Assembly: GCA_043421945.1 (NCBI GenBank)
Contig: JBHOGO010000012.1
Location: 1-64,000 of the forward strand
From: Thaumasiovibrio sp043421945
GTDB taxonomy: Bacteria > Pseudomonadota > Gammaproteobacteria > Enterobacterales > Vibrionaceae
Reading direction: 5' to 3'
Length of the DNA stretch: 64,000 bases
The first letter of the stretch is position 1. Each line of letters starts with the position of its first letter. This document shows, piece by piece, positions 15,605-24,418 of this stretch. Made by a program: the position numbers and the translations under genes. The notes under the pieces are model-generated. The model was not told where the DNA came from. It saw only the letters and a list, made by a program, of their open reading frames with translations, and made no database searches.

Positions 15605-16711
15605 ATGCCAGAAATCCATTTGACCCCCGCCACGGTCGCGCGATTGGCAACGCCCGTGACACAAATAGACTATACCGACCAACGCTGTCCCGCGCTATAT
15701 CTGCGGCTCTATCCGTCAGGGAGGCGTACTTATTTTGTTCGCGTTCAGCATCAAGGGCTACGTCAAACCATCAATCTGGGCAGTGAGTTGTCCGTTCAGG
15801 CGGCAAGGCGTGCTGCTGAGAAGGCGGTAGGGGAGGTGCGTGCGATTGCTCCTATTTCGTATCCGTCGGTGTCATTATCCGAGTTTTCAGTGCGCTTTTT
15901 TGAGGAATACGGGCGGTATTGGAAGTCGTCAACGTTAACGTTGAATCGACGCGGTTTTGTTCGTCATGTTGAGCCGATATTGGGTGAGATGGTTGTGGCG
16001 AAGCTCGACCGTAACCATATTGAACGTTGGTTTGCAGGGATGGTGAAACACAAAGCGTTCGCGAACAATCTACTCGCGCTGCTCTCTGGGATGATGCAGT
16101 ATGCCGAGAAAGTTGGGGTACGCCACGGGAATCCCTGCAAAGGCTTTCGTCGTTATCGGCTGACCAACAAAGAGCGCTACTTAACCCACGAAGAGTTGCA
16201 GCGCTTATGGGCGCTGTCGGAGGGGGTTGCGCTGCTTTACCCTGTGGAGGTGAGCGTGATCCAATTGTTGATTGCGACGGGATGCCGTGTGAACGAAATC
16301 TGCTCGTTGCAGTGGCAAGCGTACCGTGAGGGGCACTGTTATTTGCAAGACAGTAAGACGGGGGCGAAAACCGTTTACCTTTCGTCATGGGGGCGGGGCA
16401 TGTTGGAGGCGCTTCCTTCTAAAGGGCGCTATGTCTTTGGAGGCGATCACCCGATCCATGTTAGTCAGGTGGGGAGGGTCTGGACACAGTTGCGCGACCT
16501 TGCCGATTTGTCGGGGGTGAGGTTACATGACTTGCGGCATACCTATGCCAGTCTTGCTATCCAGCATCAGATGGACTTAGTGGTGATCGGGCAGTTGTTA
16601 GGGCATTGCGATCCGACGACCACCCTCAAGTATGCCCATCTTGGCAAAGAGGATGTGCAAGAGGCTGCCGAGGAAGTGTCAGGGCTCATTGCGAAGGGGA
16701 TGCGCTCATGA
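15605..16711 (+). CDS. Tyrosine recombinase 1 of a tandem pair
   Basis: 368 residues from the ATG at 15605, with AGAGGT 5 bases upstream. It has an N-terminal SAM-like core-binding domain (about 85-165) and a catalytic domain with all expected residues: Arg in GCRVNEI, His and Arg in HDLRHTYAS, the second His in LLGHCD and the Tyr in TTLKYAHL. The first 65 residues resemble the Arm/DUF4102-type domain of island integrases (LYLRLYPSGRRTYFVRV). It overlaps the next gene by 4 bases (ATGA), implying coupled translation. It probably acts on the adjacent 45-bp repeat. Confidence 0.9.
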   Translation: MPEIHLTPATVARLATPVTQIDYTDQRCPALYLRLYPSGRRTYFVRVQHQGLRQTINLGSELSVQAARRAAEKAVGEVRAIAPISYPSVSLSEFSVRFFEEYGRYWKSSTLTLNRRGFVRHVEPILGEMVVAKLDRNHIERWFAGMVKHKAFANNLLALLSGMMQYAEKVGVRHGNPCKGFRRYRLTNKERYLTHEELQRLWALSEGVALLYPVEVSVIQLLIATGCRVNEICSLQWQAYREGHCYLQDSKTGAKTVYLSSWGRGMLEALPSKGRYVFGGDHPIHVSQVGRVWTQLRDLADLSGVRLHDLRHTYASLAIQHQMDLVVIGQLLGHCDPTTTLKYAHLGKEDVQEAAEEVSGLIAKGMRS

Positions 16712-18159
16712 TGCGGTTTACACAACAAGGTGTGCGTCAACTGCCGACCCAAAAACGGGCGTATGTGGTGTGGGATATGGTGCAAGTCGGTCTAGGGCTG
16801 CGAGTTTATCCTGACGGACGTCGTGAATACTTGGTCAAGTCGCTGACGGAGCAAGGTGAAATGCAACGTATCGGGGGCGTTGAGTTGTTGAGTGTTAAGG
16901 CGGCGCGTGAAACGGTACGTGCCCTCTTCCAGCAGGGTGTCCCCGCGATTCGCTCATCGCCGCGATTTGATGTGTTCATCGCTCAATCATGGCAATCCGA
17001 GGTTGCAGCGCACTGGAAGCCCACGACACAATTGACGGTGGATTCAGCGATGAAAAATCGGTTGCTGCCTACGTTTGGTCAATACCCGCTTCATCTTATC
17101 ACTCATGCGCAGGTGCTGGCGTGGTTTAATACGGTTAGCCATGATTATCCCGGCGGGGCAAATCGAAACCTTGAGGTGTTATCATCGGTATTTCGTCATG
17201 CGGTGATGTTGGGGCATTGCGATGAAAATCCCGCATTGGGTATACGAAAAAATCGCCGTCGTCAGATCACCCGCTTCTTGAGTTTAAAAGAGATCGGGCG
17301 GTTGAACGCGGTACTCGACCAACGCTGCTTGGAGAGTCAGAAAGCGCAGCAGTGCAGTGATATTATTCGGTTGTTATTGCTGACAGGTTGCCGTCTGTCG
17401 GAGATCGCGATGTTGACGCAAAACGAGGTCGTGGGGGATGAATTGCATCTCGCTGACAGTAAAACGGGGGCGAGAGTGGTTGCTTTAGGCCAAGCGGCGA
17501 GCGCTATTTTATGCCGATATACGCGACAGGGTCACTTATTTCCGATGAATAAGGGAGCATCCGTCTATGTGGTGAATGTGTTTTGGCAGGGGGTGCGCCG
17601 TGAAGCGGGGTTAGAGGATGTACGACTGCATGATTTACGGCATACCTTTGCGAGCTATGCCGTGAAGGCGGGGTATACCTTACCGATGGTGGGGCGGCTA
17701 TTAGGGCATAAACGGCTATCGTCGACGTTGCGTTATACCCACGTCAGTGATCGACGGGTGGAGGCTGCCGCAGAGCGAATGGGAAATATTATTTCTCAGA
17801 TAGTGACGCCGCCGCATAAGCCTTCTGAAAAATGCATCACCGTGACGTTGACGCCTAAAGCGCACGCGACATTGGTTAATGAGGCAGCGAGTGTGCAATT
17901 GAGTCCAGCGGAGTGGGCAAGCAGGGAGCTACGCAGTAGCGCTAAAATCACCCTGATGCGTCCTGTGTTGCGCTCAACGTCCATGGAGGGGAGTGAGTTA
18001 GAGCTCACGTCAGAGAGTGAAACAGCGGTGTTGGTCACACTGTCAGCGGCAGAGTATGGGGTCTATCGACGGCTAGCCGAGAGAGCGGCACTGTCGTTGG
18101 AGGCATGTTGTCGGCAATGGCTGTTGAGCAGTTTGATGTTGGCGTCGTTCGGTCATTAA
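16708..18159 (+). CDS. Tyrosine recombinase 2 with unusual C-terminal repeat domain
   Basis: 483 residues from the ATG at 16708 that overlaps the stop of recombinase 1. The N-terminal arm domain (LGLRVYPDGRREYLVKS), SAM-like domain and catalytic domain are present: Arg in GCRLSEI, HDLRHTFAS, LLGHKR and Tyr in TLRYTHVS. After the normal end (about residue 365) there is an extension of about 115 residues with two similar segments, VTLTPKAHATLVNEAASVQL and VTLSAAEYGVYRRLAERAAL, each a strand followed by two helices, as in ribbon-helix-helix DNA-binding units. I have no family name for this extension. The two recombinases are diverged from each other, so they may work as a heteromeric pair. Confidence 0.88.
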   Translation: MMRFTQQGVRQLPTQKRAYVVWDMVQVGLGLRVYPDGRREYLVKSLTEQGEMQRIGGVELLSVKAARETVRALFQQGVPAIRSSPRFDVFIAQSWQSEVAAHWKPTTQLTVDSAMKNRLLPTFGQYPLHLITHAQVLAWFNTVSHDYPGGANRNLEVLSSVFRHAVMLGHCDENPALGIRKNRRRQITRFLSLKEIGRLNAVLDQRCLESQKAQQCSDIIRLLLLTGCRLSEIAMLTQNEVVGDELHLADSKTGARVVALGQAASAILCRYTRQGHLFPMNKGASVYVVNVFWQGVRREAGLEDVRLHDLRHTFASYAVKAGYTLPMVGRLLGHKRLSSTLRYTHVSDRRVEAAAERMGNIISQIVTPPHKPSEKCITVTLTPKAHATLVNEAASVQLSPAEWASRELRSSAKITLMRPVLRSTSMEGSELELTSESETAVLVTLSAAEYGVYRRLAERAALSLEACCRQWLLSSLMLASFGH

Positions 18160-18511
18160 GGCGGTTTATTGTGGTAAACTGAGTAAGGAGCGCATATCAT
18201 CATCCGTGATTTAGTTGTATTTACTAATAGTATATTTCCGTGAGGCTGTGTGTTGCTGCCCACACAGGGAAATTTGCTTTAATATGCGGTATAGGTGTGC
18301 TAATTATGAACTGATTTCATAACCTGAGTCTTTTAAAGCTAATTTGATAAAACCACTTGACCCACAGGTCAGTAACGCTACTATATACGTATATAGCTTA
18401 TATGAACTATATAACGATGCAGCAGACATGCTTTTGCATGACATCGCGTAACCTTTCGAGGTCGAGGCAGTGCCCGGTAATGACGTTCTGAATCCAAGCT
18501 TGTTCTTGGCG

Positions 18512-18534
18512 AGGCTCCCTAGATGGAGCCTTTG
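18512..18534 (+). terminator. Possible terminator or attenuator
   Basis: The stem AGGCTCC-CTAGAT-GGAGCCT is followed by TTGTTATTT, 33 bases before the next start. The surrounding 18160-18566 has no gene; its position suggests the end of the recombinase transcript or an attenuator for the next gene. Confidence 0.6.
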
Positions 18535-18566
18535 TTATTTCTGGGAAAAGGAAAAGTTCATCATAT

Positions 18567-19115
18567 ATGGCAAAACCGCTATTCAATCTACCTGATCGTG
18601 CTGTTCAGCAGTGGAAACTCTTCCAGCTCGACGGAAGATCTTTCGATTTAAGCCATCTCGACGCTCAAAAACTTATATTCAAGCACCCTAAGCGAAACGA
18701 ACAATACACATTGTTTTTCACTTTTTCACATCATGTATTTACACGTAGCATCAAAGATGGTGAGCTGCCAGAATCAGAAGAAATATACCCTTATCCAGTC
18801 GATAAACGAGTATTCGACGAAACACGTCATCGGTTATCGATACACTTACCGCATATAGTTGAAACCTTGCCGGAGCAATTTTGCTACCACGGTGGCTACA
18901 GTCGATATTGTAGTTGTAAACTCAAGAGCGATGATGGTACTGAAGTTAATTATCAGGTTGTTTATCGTGTTTGGAAGGAGCGAGGGAAAATGCGATTCCA
19001 TATTGAAAGCGCATACCCATTGTGTGAGCCGCTTGGTCGAGTAAAAAAGGTCGATTTTTGGGTTATATGCCACAATTTACTGCGCAACAAAAAGCTGCCG
19101 GAGCCTGCAATCTAG
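18567..19115 (+). CDS. Hypothetical protein
   Basis: 182 residues, ATG at 18567 with a weak AAAGGAAAAG site upstream. No signal peptide or membrane segment. It has a beta-rich core with histidines and clustered cysteines near the middle and end (FCYHGGYSRYCSCKL; PLCEP; VICHN). One stretch (YTLFFTFSHHVFTRSI followed by YPYPVDKRVFDETRH) is distinctive, but I cannot name the family. It is the first gene after the recombinases, so it could belong to the core of the element. Confidence 0.7.
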   Translation: MAKPLFNLPDRAVQQWKLFQLDGRSFDLSHLDAQKLIFKHPKRNEQYTLFFTFSHHVFTRSIKDGELPESEEIYPYPVDKRVFDETRHRLSIHLPHIVETLPEQFCYHGGYSRYCSCKLKSDDGTEVNYQVVYRVWKERGKMRFHIESAYPLCEPLGRVKKVDFWVICHNLLRNKKLPEPAI

Positions 19116-19233
19116 CATCGCAAGCATAAAAATTTATAGACTGAGCTTTTGATCTATGTGTGGATTAATCATAATGAAAGTCGCTATTAGATAAAGTAAT
19201 TATCGCTTAAGAAATAATAAAAGGAGTTAGTTG

Positions 19234-19797
19234 ATGGCTATTTCTAAAGCCGTGTTAAGAGGATCGTTTTTTGCCGTTCTCATTATTGGTACTGCCCATA
19301 ATGTAATTGCGAGTGAGGGTTCAAATGTTAGCTCGTCCGTAAATCATCATATTGGCGCTGAGTTCGGTGATAAAAATGTAGTGCTCTCTTATACGAGCTA
19401 TAATAGCGGTTTATATGCCACTCTTCGTTTTGATTCTAATAAATATGAGTTAGATAACAGAGTTTCAGTCTGCAATGATGGTGGAATATCAGGTTCCACA
19501 GGGAGTGGGACATGCTCAGGACACGGAGGTGTATCTCATACGCGTAATGAGGTTAGTGATCGTGTTGGTGGTAGCGTTGGCTATATGTGGAATGCTATTG
19601 ATAATATCTATTTTGGGGGAGGGATCGCGTATGGTTTCTATGGGACTGAAGTTAACGTCGGTAGTTCTACCCATGGCGATGGTTATATAAATGTTGAAGG
19701 TCGTGCCGCTTATCGGCTTACTGAGCGTTTCTCCGTGGTTTCTACCTATGAGGGCGAGGGTAGCGTTTTCACATTTGGAGCCACTTATGGTTTCTGA
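19234..19797 (+). CDS. Small outer-membrane beta-barrel-like protein
   Basis: 187 residues from the ATG at 19234 with AAGGAG 7 bases upstream. A signal peptide of about 27 residues ends near VIAS. The mature part has about eight amphipathic strands (HIGAEFGDKNVVLSYTSY, GLYATLRFDS, VGGSVGYMWN, IYFGGGIAYGFYG, INVEGRAAYRL, FSVVSTYEGEG, FTFGATYGF) and ends in Phe, as outer-membrane barrels do. A central loop with two cysteines (VCNDGG and GTCSG) may form a disulfide. Size fits an opacity/OmpX-like barrel. The function is unknown; it could be a surface or phage-receptor-masking protein. Confidence 0.65.
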   Translation: MAISKAVLRGSFFAVLIIGTAHNVIASEGSNVSSSVNHHIGAEFGDKNVVLSYTSYNSGLYATLRFDSNKYELDNRVSVCNDGGISGSTGSGTCSGHGGVSHTRNEVSDRVGGSVGYMWNAIDNIYFGGGIAYGFYGTEVNVGSSTHGDGYINVEGRAAYRLTERFSVVSTYEGEGSVFTFGATYGF

Positions 19798-19972
19798 TAC
19801 TTCTTTTTTTTAATTAGTTAGATACCGTTCAAATTGTCGGGAAGAAGAAAAGCTTCTTTCAGAACCCGATACACCAGAACTATAAACACTTTTTAGCAAC
19901 GATGAGTCTTCTGGACTTTTTACCTGAAAACCATATGAGATCTTTAGTGGTGACGCAGATTTTAAAACCGCA

Positions 19973-20227
19973 TTGCCAGAAGGCGTCGTTTACCTAGATG
20001 GGAGCGTTGATTTCGTTGCCTCGATGAACTTTGAGAAACAGGACAATGATGATACATGCAAGACAATAGGGCGAATTGTGGTTGGTCAGTTTCCTCAGAA
20101 TGAAGAAACTGACCGAATGCATCTGGCTAATGTGAAGCGGAAGAGGAAAGAGCAAGTGTTGGGAATGATCTTAAACGCTTGTTATATTGATGGAAAGCCA
20201 TTCTTTCTTGATATACAATCACGATAA
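19973..20227 (+). CDS. Short hypothetical frame, possibly N-terminally truncated
   Basis: 84 residues from a TTG at 19973; the frame is open back to a stop near 19922 without an ATG. It reads as the tail of a soluble protein (VVYLDGSVDFVASMNFEKQD, VKRKRKEQVLGMILNACYID). No ribosome site is seen. It may be the end of a gene broken upstream. Confidence 0.35.
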   Translation: MPEGVVYLDGSVDFVASMNFEKQDNDDTCKTIGRIVVGQFPQNEETDRMHLANVKRKRKEQVLGMILNACYIDGKPFFLDIQSR

Positions 20228-20257
20228 GCCACACCAACTCTATTAGGAAACTTGGTA

Positions 20258-20620
20258 ATGTCATTAGTCACTTTAAGCATGCGTTATAAGAAACAAGCTA
20301 ACAACGGCTCTGGCTTTAAGAAAGACCTAGATGAATCTCTACAAACTCTAAAAGCTTATGGTTATATACTAACCACTAGTCAGGAGAGTTATATTACAAC
20401 CCAAAATTCATGTAATGTAGAGATTAGCGATCCAGTTAAAAAACGTAGAGCAAGTGGTGTAATCTCAAAGCTGATCCCTACAAAGCTTAGTGAGTCAGGT
20501 ATGCAACGATTTACAATCGAATTTTCAGAATTACAAGAAGTAAAATTTACTCCAGAGGACTTTTCTAAACACAGAAAAGGTGTAAAAGTACATGATAAAA
20601 GTGGCATAGAAATAAAATAA
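20258..20620 (+). CDS. Hypothetical protein
   Basis: 120 residues from the ATG at 20258, preceded by TAGGAAAC at a usable distance. Lysine- and serine-rich, no membrane segment. The middle (VEISDPVKKRRASGVISKLI) and end (FTPEDFSKHRKGVKVHD) show no motif I know. It is convergent with the HEPN-like gene; an inverted repeat with arms TTTAGGTT and AACCTAAA (about 20633-20690) between them may be a shared terminator. Confidence 0.5.
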   Translation: MSLVTLSMRYKKQANNGSGFKKDLDESLQTLKAYGYILTTSQESYITTQNSCNVEISDPVKKRRASGVISKLIPTKLSESGMQRFTIEFSELQEVKFTPEDFSKHRKGVKVHDKSGIEIK

Positions 20621-20726
20621 ATATAACGCTCTATTTAGGTTATGCAGCACAATACCGAAGCTGCCGCATACTGCCTTAAACCTAAACCAACGCATAATAA
20701 AAATACCATGCGTTGCAAATCCCACG

Positions 20727-21401
20727 CTAAGTATATGAGTCCTGCACATCTTTAAGCAAAGCTTCAAGTAGCTCTATTACAGCACCAATATCAGCTATTA
20801 CTTGAGCATGCAACAAGACTGGATTACTTTTACTAAACTCATGAATATACCTAGGAGTACAATCTATAACGTTTTTCTCTTTATCAATGGTGTAGGGGAT
20901 AAGATATGGTGGTATCCGATGAGCTGTTGGATCTCTAAAGCCTTTAATATGTTCATGCCAATTTTGAAACTCTGTAACCTTCTGAGATAGATTGTACGTG
21001 ATATGTTTTTTAAATTTCCTTTTACCAAATATGCCAATATTAAATTTAAACTTATCTAGATCTTCAGATTCATCTAACTTGTGATGGTACGCTAAAAACC
21101 AAGCAATATTGTCACTAATTCCTGAGCAATTAACAAGAAAGGCGTGCAAATACACATTACCTTGAGGCAATACATCATTGGTCAATACATTATTCTCTGG
21201 GGATAATGTATCAAAAAAGAAGTTGAGGCAGTATTTTAACGTACTGACTCTTCGGCATATACCATAAACAGTATGCTCATATAAATCGGAAGCCATTTCT
21301 GCCGATAATACTAGAAAACTTTCTTGAATTTCTTTGAGTTGTTCGTTATATAAAAGTCGTAACTTATAAAGCTCTTCTAATTGTTCTTCACTATAAATCA
21401 T
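20727..21401 (-). CDS. HEPN-like protein, partner of the PIN-like gene
   Basis: 224 residues, almost wholly helical. The motif RDPTAH at about residues 155-160 fits the R-x4-6-H active-site signature of HEPN ribonucleases, and the flanking sequence (FQNWHEHIKGFRDPTAHRIP) resembles HEPN proteins of the Cthe_2314 type. HEPN domains are metal-independent RNases in many toxin and anti-phage systems. The gene lies 71 bases after the PIN-like gene on the same strand and is probably in its operon. No fused sensor domain is visible. The HEPN call rests on the motif and helical character only. Confidence 0.6.
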   Translation of the reverse strand: MIYSEEQLEELYKLRLLYNEQLKEIQESFLVLSAEMASDLYEHTVYGICRRVSTLKYCLNFFFDTLSPENNVLTNDVLPQGNVYLHAFLVNCSGISDNIAWFLAYHHKLDESEDLDKFKFNIGIFGKRKFKKHITYNLSQKVTEFQNWHEHIKGFRDPTAHRIPPYLIPYTIDKEKNVIDCTPRYIHEFSKSNPVLLHAQVIADIGAVIELLEALLKDVQDSYT

Positions 21402-21472
21402 ATACTATCCTAACCTATCTGACGCTTTTAGGCTGTTTTATGAGGTTTGTCATGCAACACCTACAAAGTCTA

Positions 21473-22465
21473 TCAAGCTTTAGGTTTTATCACGTTAAAA
21501 TGTATAATCTGAGTAGTAGCCCCAGTATATTCATATGCAGCGGCTGCTTTTTTTACTAATCCTTCATCTCGACATAAAAGAAAGTGGCAAAATGTAGCAA
21601 TTCCTGCATGCGTCATATCACTAGAAGAACGAACAAATCCTCTTGTGTTCTTCATATCAGTATCTCGATAATAACCTAAAAAATTCAGCTGATGATAAAG
21701 TCCATTGACTTTTTCTGATAAAGTTTTAACTCTATCAGGCTTAGCCTCAAAAGGCTGGCACTTTACTCCAAAGAATACATCTATATCTAATTCTAAATCC
21801 GGAATTGAGTCCTGAACAGCACTAAATACTTTTTTAACGACTTGCGGTGGCTTAATGTTTTTTAATACCTTTGCACCTAAACCCGTCACCTCTTCAAATT
21901 GTTTCATTGGTGAACTATCGAGAGTATCCATTTGCTCACTAATATACTGCTGCTGTGCTTCAAGTAATGAAGGTAGTTGCTTAATTGCATCTTTCATTTC
22001 AGTTGTCAAAGACTCGTGTGAACCAAACTCTTCAAGTGAACTGTCAATGATTTGTTTTAGCTCATCATTTCCATTTTTTATAATTTCGGAGTAGGATTCA
22101 TTTTTTCTTCCTCCATAAAACTTCTCAAGTATAGAACTTAACCCATATCCATATTCTGGCATTGGCTCGTAATTTTCAATAAAATTATTCCAAATAGTAA
22201 GTGCATCGTTATTACTTACCAGTGCTTTCCCAGTAGGAAAATTGTTTTCATAAGTTGGTTCAATATACTTTGCTTTTAGCTCAACCAATAGAGAAATAAA
22301 TTCAAGCTCAGATCCTACTGACCTTTTAATTTCTTTTAGGCTTTCATGAGAATAAATTGGTGTTATTTGATTTGTTATCATCAACTTCCTGATATCAAAC
22401 GGATCACCTTTTCGAATTGAGTCCAGTATATTGTGATCTAAATACCCTAATATTTCTTCAGTCAT
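21473..22465 (-). CDS. PIN-like nuclease-fold protein
   Basis: 330 residues. The ends look like a split PIN fold: YLDHNILDSIRKGDP at the start (first acidic residue) with YSHESLKEIKR (second), and at the C-terminus SSSDMTHAGIATFCHFLLCR followed by DEGLVKKAAAAYEY (third and fourth acidic residues in SSD and CRD). Between them is an insert of about 200 residues, largely helical (SLEEFGSHESLTTEMKDAIK, LLEAQQQYISEQMD). PIN proteins are metal-dependent RNases or DNases, often toxins or defence effectors. It heads a two-gene unit with the HEPN-like gene. Predicted, not shown, to be active. Confidence 0.65.
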   Translation of the reverse strand: MTEEILGYLDHNILDSIRKGDPFDIRKLMITNQITPIYSHESLKEIKRSVGSELEFISLLVELKAKYIEPTYENNFPTGKALVSNNDALTIWNNFIENYEPMPEYGYGLSSILEKFYGGRKNESYSEIIKNGNDELKQIIDSSLEEFGSHESLTTEMKDAIKQLPSLLEAQQQYISEQMDTLDSSPMKQFEEVTGLGAKVLKNIKPPQVVKKVFSAVQDSIPDLELDIDVFFGVKCQPFEAKPDRVKTLSEKVNGLYHQLNFLGYYRDTDMKNTRGFVRSSSDMTHAGIATFCHFLLCRDEGLVKKAAAAYEYTGATTQIIHFNVIKPKA

Positions 22466-23303
22466 GATACTCCACCGTTATAAACTAATGCCATGAGTAA
22501 TGATAAATTAATAATATATTTAAACACAGATTAATTAGCTTGTTAACTTTTTCTATGGCTCTTTTCTGATAGATTAATTTTCACAAAAGGTAATAAGCGT
22601 AAACTTTTAGTTGATTTAATTTTCCCTAGTATTTTTCTTGATTCATCTTTAAATATCCTGTTGCGAGCGCCAAAGTTTTATATGTTAGGCTCTAGCGTTT
22701 AATTTTAATTGTTCATAAAACCAAAATTAATCAACATAGAAAAGAAATAAAAATGAATAAAACGTGGATTACATCAATTATTTTCATGTAACACAATAAG
22801 AAGGGTTGCAAATCACATTTTAGGTTATTAAAGCATCTGTTCAGCGAATGCTAAGGCTTAACTTATTATTTTACGGTACACATACGAGGGGCAAAGCCCG
22901 CAACCCCGCACTGGTGTGGTTAGGCTCTGGGAGCGTTAGCCTCGCAAAAGGAAGGGCTAGGGGGATGCAAGTCATTGGGCGTGTCACGCACGATCCACAG
23001 CAGCGCATTGCAATAGGTTAGGTGGGCGTGCTATATCTCAGTGACTCACTGCGTTCGGGGCGATGCCCAATAATGCATAAAAGCAAAGGCTAAATCACCT
23101 TATATTGAAATGCAATGTAATTACGTCAAATACGTTAATAGCAAACGATACCGTTATTTACTGACAAGTTCATTGGCATGAATATTAATTTAAACTTATT
23201 ACTTTTAGGTATATGAACTTAATTAAAAGATAAATAGTTCTAAAGTGGTTAATATACCTATCATTAACTTTTCCTTATTACTAATAAAGACATCAAATTA
23301 GCG
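22466..23303. other. Long intergenic region with a GC-rich island at about 22885-23085
   Basis: No gene was found in these 838 bases. Most is AT-rich, but about 200 bases from GAGGGGCAAAGCCCGCAACC are GC-rich, with short inverted pairs (GGGC-AAA-GCCC; GGCTCTGGGAGCGTTAGCC; ATTGGGC and GCCCAAT). The composition and hairpins suggest a structured RNA, a phage replication origin or a transfer origin; the nearby filamentous-phage remnants favour the second. Confidence 0.4.
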
Positions 23304-23609
23304 TTAAAAGAGGTCAAACGATGACTGTTCGTTGTTAGCTAATGCGAGTTCTTTCTCATCATTACTACGTTGTGGGGCTTCGTATTTCCTGACTGGGTTG
23401 CAGGTCGCAAAGGTACGGTAATCAGCAAAGGCGAGTTCAGCAAAGCATTCATTAATAGGTATAACCTTCATACCAATGTTGTCAGGGTAGAAGGTATCAC
23501 CGTTCTCATACTCAAACACATAGCTGTATTCAACATAGTTACCACTGATGCGTTTTAGCGAACCTGAAATATGAACACTTTCAACTAACTTAGATACGTA
23601 TTCCGTCAT
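23304..23609 (-). CDS. Hypothetical protein, possible filamentous-phage origin
   Basis: 101 residues from the ATG at 23609. The frame is open upstream for another 45 or so codons (SIGGTSDPTGKRTAKPVQ and so on) without a start codon, so the gene may have lost its 5' end. It shows a small beta-rich core (VEYSYVFEYENGDTFYP, IGMKVIPINECFAELAFADY) and a disordered tail. The size and the neighbouring dif-like site would fit a single-strand-binding or RstB-like phage protein, but I cannot confirm the family. Confidence 0.45.
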   Translation of the reverse strand: MTEYVSKLVESVHISGSLKRISGNYVEYSYVFEYENGDTFYPDNIGMKVIPINECFAELAFADYRTFATCNPVRKYEAPQRSNDEKELALANNEQSSFDLF

Positions 23610-23759
23610 ATGGTCAGTGACAGGTTTGTTGTTCTTCTGGACTGGTTTAGCAGTTCTCTTACCTGTTGGGTCACTTGTTCCACCAATGGATATCTCTTTA
23701 CTCGATGCTGTTATGTGCTTGTTTTACAGGGGTTTCTTTGGGTTACACCAACATTTTTC

Positions 23760-23787
23760 AGTGCGCATTGCATTTATTATGTTAAAT
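23760..23787 (+). other. dif-like XerC/XerD site
   Basis: AGTGCGCATTG-CATTTA-TTATGTTAAAT has the 11+6+11 layout. From memory, the left arm differs from Vibrio chromosome-1 dif by one base and the right arm is identical, while the central six bases differ. Vibrio filamentous phages and other XerCD-dependent elements use such sites for integration. Confidence 0.75.
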
Positions 23788-23807
23788 AAGGTGTCTAATC
23801 TTCATAT

Positions 23808-23981
23808 ATGACCACCAAAACTCTATTCATTACACTGAATCACACTACTTCACTCCCTAAAGTGCGCTTTTTACGGAGTGTTTTCCGTGGTAAAAATGCT
23901 TTCGGTGGTATTGTCAAAAATACTATCACAGCAAATACATCTCTAAGTTGCAATGTAACGGAAGTTATCTCTCAAAATTAA
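23808..23981 (+). CDS. Small hypothetical protein next to the dif-like site
   Basis: 57 codons, ATG at 23808 and TAA at 23979. The product is basic at its middle (KVRFLRSVFRGKNAFGG). There is no clear ribosome site. It begins 21 bases after the dif-like site and may be a phage-derived gene fragment. Confidence 0.3.
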   Translation: MTTKTLFITLNHTTSLPKVRFLRSVFRGKNAFGGIVKNTITANTSLSCNVTEVISQN

Positions 23982-24000
23982 CCATCGGTTAATAAGGCGC

Positions 24001-24418
24001 CTAAGCAGGTACAAGGATTCGTACTGCTTGCTTGGCGTTGATAGGTGCGACGAAATTGCGTTTTTGCTCAACATATGCTTTGAACAAAAGCCCTCCTGCA
24101 CCCTGCCAGCTCTTATAGACGTTCCAATGAGGGTGCGAATAACCTGCGTGTCCCTCATATCCGCCATGCGTGATAATCTCACCTGCATGAATTCGATATC
24201 CCCAGTTCTCGGATGCCCTTTTCATAACAAGCCAGCTCTAAATCTTTTAGAGCTTCGGCTGGCTGATACGGTCGGCAAAATCTCCCCCGTCTAGTAATAC
24301 GGGGGGAAGAACTTTTCCCCACACTTACATTACCCACCCTGCTCTTGCTCTTGGGTTGGTGCCTATGGTTAGTTTTTAGTGAGCGGTCAAATTTCAGCAC
24401 CTTGAAGGCTAGCTAAAG
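24001..24418 (-). pseudogene. Filamentous-phage remnant (DUF3653-type tail and neighbouring sequence)
   Basis: On the minus strand 24418-24363 reads FKVLKFDRSLK, like the C-terminus of the intact phage protein at 28456 (FKMLKFARSLKSRP). Further down, 24110-24030 matches 28400-28330 (FEQKRNF region). So two copies of the same phage segment exist, this one lacking most of the gene. The ORF of 74 codons at 24001-24225 lies within it and is not a recognised gene. Confidence 0.5.
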
